From Bacillus nakamurai (GTDB taxonomy: Bacteria; Bacillota; Bacilli; Bacillales; Bacillaceae): a DNA stretch of 64,000 bases. Below the pieces are notes generated by a model, which did no database searches, was not told where the DNA came from, and worked only from the letters and a program-made list of their open reading frames with translations. A program made the position numbers and the translations under genes. Where the stretch lies: contig NZ_LSAZ01000041.1 of assembly GCF_001584325.1 (NCBI RefSeq), forward strand, positions 372,001 to 436,000, in the 5' to 3' direction. Shown in pieces: positions 12,901-20,200 of the stretch; position 1 is the stretch's first letter; the number at the start of each line of letters is the position of its first letter.

Positions 12901-15900
12901 AATATAAAACGCAATTTACCGACCGGACGCAGCCAAAAGAAGAAAAACAGATCCGCACAAAAAACGGCGCAGACATCAGGCTGACAGGCAAAAAAAGGTT
13001 TGTCAAACCGGTTACAAAGCCTGTTCAGACAGAAATGAAACAAACTCCTGAGCCGGTTGCCATCGTAGGCATGAGCGGGGTATTCCCGAAGGCGAAAGAT
13101 ATTGATGAATACTGGAAAAATCTTAAGGAAGCAACAGATTGCATTACAGAGGTCCCCGCTGATCGCTGGGACTGGCGTGAGTATTACGGCGACCCGCTGT
13201 ATGAAGCGAATAAAACAAATGTAAAATGGGGCGGATTTATCGACGGAGTCGCGGATTTTGATCCGCTGTTCTTCGGAATTTCTCCATTGGAAGCCGAGCA
13301 GATGGATCCCCAGCAGCGCCTGTTAATGATGTACGCGTGGAAAGCGATAGAAGATGCGGGATACTCTGCAAAAAGCCTTTCCGGCACCAAAACGGGTCTT
13401 TACATCGGCACGGGAAATACAGGCTACGGCTCGTTATTTTCTGATCTGGACATCGGCGGGGCGTCTGCCGCTAATATGAGCCCGTCAGCGGGACCGAACC
13501 GTGTCAGCTATATGCTGAATCTGCACGGCCCGAGTGAACCGATTGACACGGCATGCTCAAGCTCGCTTGTTGCCATTCATCACGCCGTGTGCGCGATTGA
13601 AAACGGAAACTGCGATATGGCAATCGCGGGCGGTGTCAATACTGTCGTCACCCCGCAAGGCCATATCGCCTATGACAAAGCCGGAGCGCTGAGCAAAGAA
13701 GGAAAATGCAAGACGTTCTCAGATCGAGCTGACGGATTTGCCGTCAGTGAAGGCGCGGGTATTCTTTTCTTGAAAAAACTGTCCGAAGCAGAAAAGGCGG
13801 GCGATCATATTTACGGCGTCATCAAAGGCAGCGCGGTCAATCACGGCGGACGCGCGAACTCCTTGACTACGCCTAACCCGAAAGCGCAGGCCGAAGTCGT
13901 CAGAACGGCTTACGATAAAGCGGACATCGATCCGAGAACCGTCACCTATATTGAAGCCCACGGAACCGGGACTGAGCTTGGCGACCCTGTAGAAATTAAC
14001 GGGCTGAAAGCCGCTTTCCAAAAGCTGTATGAAAAAACCGGCGATCCGGTTGTGCATACAAGCCATTGCGGTTTAGGATCGGCAAAAACGAATATCGGCC
14101 ACCTGTCGCTTGCTGCCGGTGTCGCGGGTGTTATCAAAGTATTAATGCAGATGAAGCATAAAACACTTGCGAAAAGCCTTCACAGCGAGGTAATCAACCC
14201 GTACATCAAGCTGAAGGACAGCCCGTTTTATATCGTACAGGAAAAGAGAGAATGGAACGCGTTGAAAGACGAAAACGGCAATGAAGTGCCGCGCCGCGCG
14301 GGAATCAGTTCATTCGGCATCGGCGGAGTAAACGCGCACGTTGTCATTGAAGAATATATACCGAGACAGACTGAGAAAGCTGTTTCTCCAAAACAACAGC
14401 CTCATATTTTCGTGTTATCGGCAAAGGATGAAGAACGTTTGAAGGAACAGGCGCAGCAGCTGGCGGATGCCTCCTTTACAGACGGTGAACTTTCGGCGAT
14501 AGCCTATACATTGCAAGCGGGCCGTGATGCCATGGAAGAGAGAGCGGCCATTATCGCCTCCTCGGCTGATGAGCTGCGGGACAAGCTGAGCAGCTGTGCC
14601 AAAGGACGCTATGACATTTCTGGTATCTATAAAGGAAAAATGGATAAAGCAGCATTGAAAGCAATGATGGCAAACGGGAATATTCAAATGAATATCGAAG
14701 AGTGGCAAAAACGCCGCGAGAATGACAAGCTTGCTGAACTGTGGGTGCAAGGAATCGATATGAATTGGGATGGCCTATACGATGAAACGCAGCCTAAGCG
14801 AGTCAGCCTGCCGACCTATCCGTTTGCAAAAGAGCGGTACTGGATCACAGACAGCCGGCCAAAAGCGCAGAAACCGGCATCGGGTTCTCCGGCGGCGCGG
14901 GTGCTGCATCCGCTGCTGCATGAAAATATCTCAGATTTGACAGAGCAGCGCTTCCGGTCCGTATTTACGGGACAAGAGACGATTTTTACCGACCACATGA
15001 TTAAGGGCAAACCGGTCATGCCGGGTGTGGCTTATTTGGAAATGGCCCGTGCCGCCGTTATTCAGGCAGTCAAAGGCCAAAAGGAACATCCGTCTGTCAT
15101 CCGGCTGAAAAATATTGTTTGGGTCCAGCCGATAGAAGCCGGCAGCCAGCCGGTAGAAGCTGAGATCAGCCTTGTTCCGAAGGAGAACGGCGAGATCGCT
15201 TATGACATTTATACCGCATCACAGACAGAATCAAACGGACGGCAGATTCACTGTCAGGGGGCGGCCGGAATTCTCGGCGATTTACAGGCTCCGCGCCGTG
15301 ATTTGACCGCGCTGAAAGCTCAATGCGAAGAAAGTATGCTGAGTTCCGGAGAGTGTTACGGCTTATTCAGCAAAATCGGGATTGATTACGGTCCCGGACA
15401 ACAGGGAATCAAAACGATTTACATCGGGCGCGATCGAGCATTAGCTGAGCTTGTGCTGCCTTCAATCCTTGAAGAAACGGCAGATCAATATGTACTTCAT
15501 CCGTGTATGCTTGATTCAGCTTTGCAAGCCACTATCGGTCTGAAACTTCACGCGGATGACAACCAGCTGTCATTGCCGTTCGCCCTTGAGGAGATTGACA
15601 TTTTCAGCCCGTGCACATCCCGTATGTGGGCATATGTCAACTCCCGGGGAGCGGAGGAAAAAATACAGCGCCTTGATATTGACTTATGTGACGAAAGCGG
15701 GCGTGTCTGTGTCAAAATTAAAGGAATTTCTTCAAGAATGATGGAAGAAACGGCGCCGGAAACATCATTAAACGGAGCAAACCTGCTGGCCCCTGTATGG
15801 GATCATGCGGACATTCGTGAAAAAAGCCCGTCACTTCGCGAAGAACAAGTTCTCTTGATCGCGGGAGACGAGGAGAGTGCGGCTTTTCAAAAGCAGCACC

Positions 15901-17204
15901 CGTTTACAAAAAGGCTCTGCATAGCCCACGATGACGAAATAGAGGCTGTTACGGCTGAAATGAAAGCGGCCGGACCGTTTGGGCATATCGTCTGGATTGC
16001 CCCTTCCCGCGGCTCTGAGGATATGGTGAAAGCTCAGAACGAGGGCGTCATTCAGATGTACAGAGTGATAAAGGCGATGCTTGCTCTAGGATATGGCAGT
16101 CAGCATGTGAGCCTGACCGCGGTAACGGTGATGACCCAATCCGTTCTGCCGGGTGATATCGTCAATCCGGCTCATGCAGGCATTCACGGTTTGATCGGCT
16201 CCTTGGCAAAAGAATATCCAAACTGGAAAACAAGGCTGATCGACGCCGGTAATCCGGATGATGTATCAGATGCTGAGCTGTTTTCGGTGCCGTTTGACCC
16301 GCAGGGACATACATGGGCATATCGGAACAAGCGCTGGTATAAACAGCAGCTCATTCCGGTGCAGCAGCCAGTATCAGATCAGCCCGCATACCAAAAAGGC
16401 GGCGTATATGTCGTCATAGGCGGCGCCGGCGGCATCGGCGAAGCATGGAGTGAATATGCCGTTACAACCTATCAAGCCCGCGTCATTTGGATCGGCAGAC
16501 GAAAACATGACAGCGCCATCCAAGCTAAAATCGACAGGCTTGCGCAAATGGGTCCTTCGCCTGTTTATATCGAAGCCGACGCGGCAAATCAGGACGAGCT
16601 CCGATACGCGTATGAAATGATCAAACGCATGCACCCGCGGATTAACGGAATCATTCATTCCGCGATCGTCTTAGAGGATCAGAGTCTGGCTAATATGCCG
16701 GAAAGCCGCTTCAAAAATGTGCTTGCCGCAAAAGTCGATGTCAGCGTGAATATGGCCCGCGTTTTTCAAAAAGAGCCTTTGGACTTTGCATTGTTCTTCT
16801 CGTCCGTCCAATCGTTCGCAAGGGCCGCCGGACAAAGCAATTATGCCGCCGGATGCAGCTTTAAGGACGCTTTTGCCGCTCATTTATCTCAAATCTGGCC
16901 GTGTACGGCTGCCGTAATGAATTGGAGCTATTGGGGCAGTGTCGGAATCGTGTCATCGTCTGAATATCAAGAAAGAATGAAACAGGCAGGCGTAGGGTCA
17001 ATTGAGGCGCCCGAAGCAATGGCGGCGCTGGAACGATTGCTCGGCGGGCCGCTGAACCAGCTTGTCATGATGAAACCTGCGAAAGAACCGGATAAAAAGC
17101 CTGATGAAATCATTGAAGTATATCCGGAACACCACGGCTCGGCGATGCAAAAACTGCGAAGCTATCAGCCTAAAGTAACAAGACATGTACAACAATTGAG
17201 TTAA
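891..17204 (+). CDS. baeN: BaeN, hybrid NRPS/trans-AT PKS subunit of bacillaene synthase
   Basis: 5437-residue megasynthase acting in the cytoplasm on carrier-bound chains. Domains in order: N-terminal docking helices (1-30); condensation (35-470, HHIIFDG at 161-167); adenylation (480-985, YTSGSTGKPKG from 636, RGFRIE at 895); PCP (Ser1034); KS1 (Cys1274, His1410, His1450); DH1 (His1731, Asp1902); KR1 (Gly motif 2189, Tyr2331); ACP (Ser2483); KS2 (Cys2745, His2880, His2924); DH2 (His3226, Asp3396); KR2 (3671, Tyr3813); ACP (Ser3965); KS3 (Cys4222, His4357, His4404); DH3 (His4702, Asp4875); KR3 (Gly motif 5177, Tyr5318). No AT domain is seen, as expected for trans-AT systems. The protein stops after KR3 with no carrier, so the last module is completed by BaeR. 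In the characterised bacillaene pathway the adenylation domain loads alanine (family knowledge). In KR3 the Asn four residues after the catalytic Tyr is Cys. Confidence 0.95.
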   Translation: MNHKELLDAYRSGILTIAEVEQQLHAFKRTSAKRPLSEGQKGLWMLQKMFPEMSAYNIPLCFRFQKLDIETFKNALLFVQRQHPILTSLIKEENGLPYQTEQPGTLLTAEEMDISELSEREIVPFIKEKAKEPFALDTGPLLRVHVFQRAKQESIVLITIHHIIFDGVSLMTFMSALLDAYVKLSEGKEPNVLPSGADYHDFVRWEQELLKSDAGKTHLSYWKQQLNGPLPVLELPADYPRSAVQTCRGQAYQRLLPDELIQQIKAAARTHNVNESVVFLAIFKGLLYQYTNQNDVIVGMPTMGRTEDQFESVIGYFINMIAVRSRKTGNTSFAAFMKGLQLTLAEGLDHAAYPFPALVKELKAERSPAASPVFQTAFFYQNFFQTEGAEKLIEQYESLGIEMIEEIHQEGEFELALEVYKKENGTVLQFLYNPDIYSVSSIERMAEHYVKLAEKVLSDPAVTFEECSGLLHKEQGVQQKYDTSNERCIHEVFTEKAERYPDKRAVIFGEQSLTYRELDERSTALAVYLQDKGVSPECPIGICTERSFEMVIGILGILKAGGAYVPLDPAFPNERLAHVLADSGVSIVLTQAKTRGRIDQLNAGVSTVQIEDSRRSLAGKKLKRLTEPHHLAYILYTSGSTGKPKGVMVEHRAIMNTLQFLETEYPVGQEDAYLLKTNYVFDVSISELFGWFIGNGRLVILPPDGEKNPQLCMDYIQTHQVTHLNFAPAVFNVFLETVKRYKSFTEHGPVKYVMVAGEAFPKELVKKAVSIFKNTRIENIYGPTETSIYAAYYSCNHEDITSRNTPIGKPIDNTRIYIVDEKLTPVPDGVAGELCVAGAGLARGYYKQPELTAKSFFDNPFQEGEKLYKTGDLARWLPDGNIEYAGRIDSQVKIRGFRIELGAIETKLSEHPDILDQAVVVQQQNGHKKLTAYYTARTDHAADAKALRQHLLSSLPEYMVPAHFIRLDAMPLSPSGKVNRKDLEQRKAIVHHTETVSRMPLSEAEAKVTRIWEELLNTAGIRTEDGFFDVGGDSLLAVAAAERIKQELECEFTVTDLFEHSTIQAISRFIVETKQADETSLPDGYEREREQETHNAMPPYFEDSVAIVGISCQFPGAKNHHEFWKQLKEGKESVRFFSAEELREAGVPEDLIGNPDYVPALSTIEGKDLFDPGFFHISPKDAEFMDPQLRLLLLHSWKAVEDAGYVAKEIPNTSVYMSASNNSYRSLLPEKTTEGHDSPDGYVSWVLAQSGTIPTMVSHKLGLKGPSYFVHSNCSSSLVGLYSAYKSITSGESEYALVGGATLHAGTSIGYVHQTGLNFSSDGHVKAFDASADGMAGGEGAAVILLKKASQAVSDGDHIYAMLRGIGLNNDGADKVGFYAPSVKGQTEVIQNVLDSTNIHPETVSYIEAHGTGTTLGDPIEMSALQQVYKQYTDKEQFCGIGSVKTNIGHLDTAAGLAGCIKVAMSLYHQEIAPTINYTKPNPNIKFDGSPFYVADERKPLPEKETPHRAALSSFGLGGTNAHAIFEQYRKETAGESGHDQAPYLIPLSAKSKPRLTAYASALLDFLHEGETDASLRDLAYTFQAGREAMESRAAFITNDIHDLKRLLQQFVNGSDNVLQGEKVRNKEASPQQMEELSALETPLEKSNAFAALWIEGVRVDWRLLYNESMPRRISAPTYPFAEERYWPEEGAKQAEKTKLLHPLVHQNTSILQEQRFSSVFTGKEYFIAEHIIKGMAIVPAAVTLEMARAAAEQGIGGIAEESVSMRLKHVVWVRPIIADQQTVHVHIGLYEEEDGQIHYRMYGEPGASGEEPPLYHQGIAEFIQKGQAERLDLAQLQRQCTEGTMESEAFYRGMIGADYGPGYKGVKLVYQGDGRLLAKMMLPESVSHTKDDYVLHPSMMDGALQAAEYLQNVTRAKQTENGEPFKAALPFALEELEVLKSCAADMWVHVTFSANNKAGDLIQKADIDLCDSDGEVCVRMRGFSTRIMEEDTNPSLPASRTATLLAEPFWTEQTAEDFGEASSYDQHIVFLCEYDEAVKKAIETKLEHASVYTLDARPGSAETRFQSYAVKLFEHIKTVLKSKPQGRILLQAVTRSAGMQQLFSGITGLFKTASLEHSKLTCQMIEAEDKESAEGIAEKIAENQLHPENAHVKYENGKRYIADWKEMDVSQEEPDIPWKDRGVYLITGGAGGLGLIFAEEIAKRTEESVIILTGRSALGEKKENILESMRSTGASVCYEQTDITEEAEVYQLIRGIRQKHGRLDGIIHSAGIIKDNYMVKKPAEEFQEVLAPKVKGLVYLDEASKNETLDFFIVFSSLSGVLGSIGQADYASANVFMDAYAGYRESLTQSGERYGKTLSVSWPLWKEGGMRTDQHTEDMLMQQAGIAPLSTQAGIDALYQGLISGAARMTVFEGDVENIKAKLFHQQDDKPKAETEKRHDIDADSLLEKVKHLLKQQASALLKVKIDSIDPHEEMTKYGLDSISMTEFTNQLNRSYQLKLTPTIFFDHPTIHEFAVHLIEEYEAEFAKRFTVSTKTNRAAEPATKAQNMRSAVKRRRTQPAAKPEITSRDTHPEPIAIVGISGIFPMAEDIDAYWQNLKEGKDCMTEIPKDRWDWRDYYGDPAKEANKTNVKWGGFIDGIAEFDPLFFGISPREAEQMDPQQRLLLTYAWKAIEDAGYAAKSLSGTKTGVFIGTGNTGYGSLLANANSAIEGSSAANTSPSVGPNRVSYTLNLHGPSEPIDTACSSSLVAIHHAISSIEEGTCDMALAGGINTIILPDVYISFDKAGALSKEGRCKTFSDQADGFAHGEGAGLFFLKKLKSAEEDGDHIYGVIKGSAVNHGGRAASLTTPNPKQQAEVIKSAYQKAGIDPKTVTYIEAHGTGTELGDPVEINGLKAAFSSIDDGKDKMTGYCGLGSVKTNIGHLSLAAGAAGIIKILMQMKHKTLVKSLYCETVNPYIQLEDSPFYLVRETMEWKAPKDERGQEQPRRAGISSFGIGGVNAHVIIEEYISSDRAETDQSHRHPGLFVLSAKNEKRLKEQAGQLKHAIEQKRYDQSSLISMAYTLQTGRDAMEERLAIIAGTAEELKEKLSQFVNEDKSADVYRGRIDKGTLQMLTADEEIQEAVEKWMVRGKYAKLLELWVKGLDVDWAKLYGDHPPQRISLPTYPFAKDRYWVSGTAQKNEVKGAAFTGAGAVLHPLLHRNTSNLTEQRFSSTYTGEEFFLADHVVKGVPILPGVAHLEMARAAMEEASECQAGEGSVKLKNTVWVRPITVDDEPIDVNIRLVPDDTDDVQYDIYSYTETDEPVVYSQGSASVHPEAQAPVLDLQHLKAQCVESPFTVDEVYDTYRMIGFDYGPAFRGVEAIYTGENFVLGKLSLHPACIAALEDYTMHPGLMDSALQASSILTGTNDQKLMLPFAVQELEVFGRCSADMWVYARLSEDNKAADRIEKRDIDICDENGAVCVRLKGLSFRSAEKEPEKKAETLETLMFEPVWTRNSQAADQPAPVFARHLVMLCETNAGTKETVEAGAAGAECIELTSAHKGAAERYRDYAEQVLETLQQVLADKPEGDVLIQAVLSKTDKHQLFSGLSSLLKTAGLENKKLKCQLIEVEAAESGKIADIIKENKNHADDGRVKYENGIRYSADVKEVAIPDKNIRIPWKDGGIYLITGGAGGLGFIFAKEIAAKVKQPTLILTGRSALSANQQKQLDSLKMLGANAEYRQTDVTEAQAAADVIKSIETKYGDLHGIIHSAGVMKDQYIIKKTKKELHGVLAPKADGFVNLDEASTHLALDFFIVFSSISGVTGNPGQADYAAANAFMDSYAAYRNGLVTAMYRHGHTLSINWPLWKDGGMQADEETAKLTMKRTGVTPMRTETGINALYQAWSTGKTSILVMEGIRGVMQEKLLQKAPSSAAPAASAEETAAPKGLTAKLQDMLADEVSELLKIKPEEIDTDLEFNQYGFDSITLTEFANKLNETYLLELTPTIFFEYATIQTLAAYLSNEYKTQFTDRTQPKEEKQIRTKNGADIRLTGKKRFVKPVTKPVQTEMKQTPEPVAIVGMSGVFPKAKDIDEYWKNLKEATDCITEVPADRWDWREYYGDPLYEANKTNVKWGGFIDGVADFDPLFFGISPLEAEQMDPQQRLLMMYAWKAIEDAGYSAKSLSGTKTGLYIGTGNTGYGSLFSDLDIGGASAANMSPSAGPNRVSYMLNLHGPSEPIDTACSSSLVAIHHAVCAIENGNCDMAIAGGVNTVVTPQGHIAYDKAGALSKEGKCKTFSDRADGFAVSEGAGILFLKKLSEAEKAGDHIYGVIKGSAVNHGGRANSLTTPNPKAQAEVVRTAYDKADIDPRTVTYIEAHGTGTELGDPVEINGLKAAFQKLYEKTGDPVVHTSHCGLGSAKTNIGHLSLAAGVAGVIKVLMQMKHKTLAKSLHSEVINPYIKLKDSPFYIVQEKREWNALKDENGNEVPRRAGISSFGIGGVNAHVVIEEYIPRQTEKAVSPKQQPHIFVLSAKDEERLKEQAQQLADASFTDGELSAIAYTLQAGRDAMEERAAIIASSADELRDKLSSCAKGRYDISGIYKGKMDKAALKAMMANGNIQMNIEEWQKRRENDKLAELWVQGIDMNWDGLYDETQPKRVSLPTYPFAKERYWITDSRPKAQKPASGSPAARVLHPLLHENISDLTEQRFRSVFTGQETIFTDHMIKGKPVMPGVAYLEMARAAVIQAVKGQKEHPSVIRLKNIVWVQPIEAGSQPVEAEISLVPKENGEIAYDIYTASQTESNGRQIHCQGAAGILGDLQAPRRDLTALKAQCEESMLSSGECYGLFSKIGIDYGPGQQGIKTIYIGRDRALAELVLPSILEETADQYVLHPCMLDSALQATIGLKLHADDNQLSLPFALEEIDIFSPCTSRMWAYVNSRGAEEKIQRLDIDLCDESGRVCVKIKGISSRMMEETAPETSLNGANLLAPVWDHADIREKSPSLREEQVLLIAGDEESAAFQKQHPFTKRLCIAHDDEIEAVTAEMKAAGPFGHIVWIAPSRGSEDMVKAQNEGVIQMYRVIKAMLALGYGSQHVSLTAVTVMTQSVLPGDIVNPAHAGIHGLIGSLAKEYPNWKTRLIDAGNPDDVSDAELFSVPFDPQGHTWAYRNKRWYKQQLIPVQQPVSDQPAYQKGGVYVVIGGAGGIGEAWSEYAVTTYQARVIWIGRRKHDSAIQAKIDRLAQMGPSPVYIEADAANQDELRYAYEMIKRMHPRINGIIHSAIVLEDQSLANMPESRFKNVLAAKVDVSVNMARVFQKEPLDFALFFSSVQSFARAAGQSNYAAGCSFKDAFAAHLSQIWPCTAAVMNWSYWGSVGIVSSSEYQERMKQAGVGSIEAPEAMAALERLLGGPLNQLVMMKPAKEPDKKPDEIIEVYPEHHGSAMQKLRSYQPKVTRHVQQLS

Positions 17205-17217
17205 GGAGGAGACGGCT

Positions 17218-20200
17218 TTGCAAAACACTGAAGATCTTCTTTACAAACTATTAGCAGGCCAGCTGAAGTCTATCGGATTTTTTACAGAAAACAATACTCA
17301 GCCGGTCTTACAGGATTTTTACGGAAGATGGCTTGAAGAAAGCATCTCAATCTTAGTGCGAAACGGTTTTCTCAAACAGTCCGAAAATACGTGCGTTTTA
17401 ACGAAACCGATAGAACGTGCGGATGTGCTGTGGAAAGAATGGGATGAAAAGAAAACTCCTTTACTCAAGGACAGTAATAAACAGGCGATGATCATTTTAG
17501 TAGAGACAGCACTCAGAGCTTTGCCGGATATTTTATCCGGCAGAGTTTCTGCCACTGATATTCTGTTTCCCGATTCCTCTATGAATTTAGTGGAAGGAAT
17601 TTATAAGAACAATACAACCGCAGATTATTTTAATGAAGTGCTCGCCGACACACTGACAGCCTTCATTGAAGAACGGGTGAAGCAAGACCCGTCAGCTGAG
17701 GTTCGGATATTAGAAATCGGAGCGGGCACGGGCGGAACAAGCGCCGCTGTCTTCCAAAGATTAAAAGAATACAAACATTGTGTAAAAGAATATTGCTATA
17801 CCGATTTGTCGAAGGCTTTTTTAATGCATGCTGAAAAAGAATACGGCCCCTATAATCCGTATTTGACCTATAAGCGATTTAATGTGGAAGAGCCTCCCGT
17901 CCTGCAGGAAATAGAGGCGGGGGCCTATGACGCGGTGATTGCGGCAAATGTTCTTCACGCGACGAAAAATATCCGGAAAACGCTGCGCAACGCCAAAGCG
18001 GTGCTCAAAAAGAACGGTATTTTGCTCTTGAACGAAATCAGCAGCCATTCGGTCTATTCTCACCTGACATTCGGCCTTTTAGAAGGCTGGTGGCTCTATG
18101 AAGATGCTGAATTGCGCATCCCGGGCTGCCCGGGCTTATATCCCGAAGCCTGGCAAAAGGTGCTGGAGGCCGAGGGGTTCCGGTACGTTACATTTATGGC
18201 AGAATCGTCGCACAAGCTCGGCCAGCAAATCGTGGCCGCTGAAAGTGACGGGGTAATCAGGCAAAAACAGCCGGATGTGCAGGCGGCCCCGGAAATCGCA
18301 GCGTCTGCTGAGCAAGTCGGAGCTTCCGAACTCGGTTTGTCTATCACAGACCAAACGGTTCAATTTATAAAAGAAACGTTAGCGAAATCGATAAAGCTTT
18401 CTCCAGAACGTATTCATGTTGAAACCAGCTTTGAAAAATACGGAATCGACTCCATTTTGCAGGTGAATTTTATCCGTGAGCTGGAAGCATTGACGGGCGA
18501 GCTTCCGAAAACGATTCTTTTCGAACACACGAATACAAAAGAGCTTGCCGCATATTTACTTGAAAACTTTCCGGATAAGCTGCAAAAGGCGTTTGTTACA
18601 GAGCAAGCGCCTCCTGAAAAGAAGAAAACGGCACCGATTATCAAGAAAGAGGCTCCTCCTGTCATTGAGACGCGGCGATTTATAAAAGAAGAGCCAAAAG
18701 CGCCTAAGCCGGAACCGGCAGCGGTTTCTGCCCGATCAGATTGTGAGGACATTGCCATTATCGGCATAAGCGGGCGCTACCCATTATCTGATACGCTCGA
18801 TGAGCTGTGGGAGCACTTACAAGCCGGAGACAGCTGTATTACCGAAGCGCCTGAAAAAAGGTGGCAGACATCGCTTCTGAAAACATTAGCGAAAGAAACA
18901 TCCGGAGGCGGCGGTAAAAAGCGGTACGGAGGATTCCTGCAAAATATCGATGCCTTTGACCATCACCTGTTTGAAATAAATGAAGCCCATGTGATGGAAA
19001 TGACGCCTGAGCTTCGTTTAAGCCTTGAGACGGTGTGGGAAACATTTGAAAACGGCGGCTACTCTTTAGAGAGATTGAATAAATGGCAGGAAACAGAAGC
19101 CGGCATCGGCGTCTTTATGGGCAGTATGTACAACCAATATTTTTGGAATATCCCGTCATTGGAGCAAGCGGCCCTCAGCTCTAACGGAGGGGATTGGCAT
19201 ATCGCCAACCGCATCTCTCATTACTTCAATTTAACGGGTCCGAGCATGGGAGTTACGACCGCATGCTCCAGCTCGCTGAGCGCCGTTCATCTTGCCTGTG
19301 AAAGCCTGAAGCTGAACAGCTGTTCAATGGCCATTGCCGGCGGAGTGAACTTGACGCTTGAGCCGTCCAAATATGATGCGCTCGAGCGGGCGAATTTGCT
19401 GGAAAAAGGGAGTGAAAGTAAAAGCTTCGGAACAGGCACGGGGCTCATGCCGGGAGAAGGCGTCGGCGCGGTGCTCTTGAAGCCGCTCTCTAAAGCGATT
19501 GCCGACAAAGACCATATTTACGGCGTGATAAAAAGCAGCGCTTTGTGCCACAGCGGCGGAAGGCAGATGTACACGGCCCCCGATCCGAAACAGCAGGCGA
19601 AGCTGATGGCTGCGTCTATTGACAAAGCCGGTATTGACCCGGAAACGATCAGTTATGTTGAATCTGCGGCAAACGGATCGGTATTAGGAGACCCGATTGA
19701 GGTCATAGCCCTAACAAATGCGTTTTCCCAATATACCGATAAAAAGCAGTTTTGCGCGCTTGGCTCCGTAAAGTCCAATCTTGGGCACTTGGAGGCGGCT
19801 TCGGGCATGTCCCAGCTTACTAAGGTACTGCTGCAGATGGACAGGGAAATATTGGTTCCGACCATTAATGCAAGCCCGCAAAACCCGAATATTACTCTCG
19901 ATCAAACGGCTTTTTACCTGCAGGAACAAACCGAGCATTGGGAACGACTGAAGGACTCTGAAACAGGCGATACCCTTCCGCGGAGAAGCATGATTAACTC
20001 GTTTGGCGCCGGCGGGGCATATGCGAATCTCATCGTAGAAGAATATATCAGCCCGGACTGTGCGCATGGAGCAGACATCGGCCCTGAGGAATACCTAATT
20101 CCTGTCTCAGCGAAAACGAAATGGAGCCTTGAAGCATTTCTAGACAAATTGCTGGTCTTTTTAGAAAAGACACCTTCTCATCATCTGGCCGGCATCGCAT

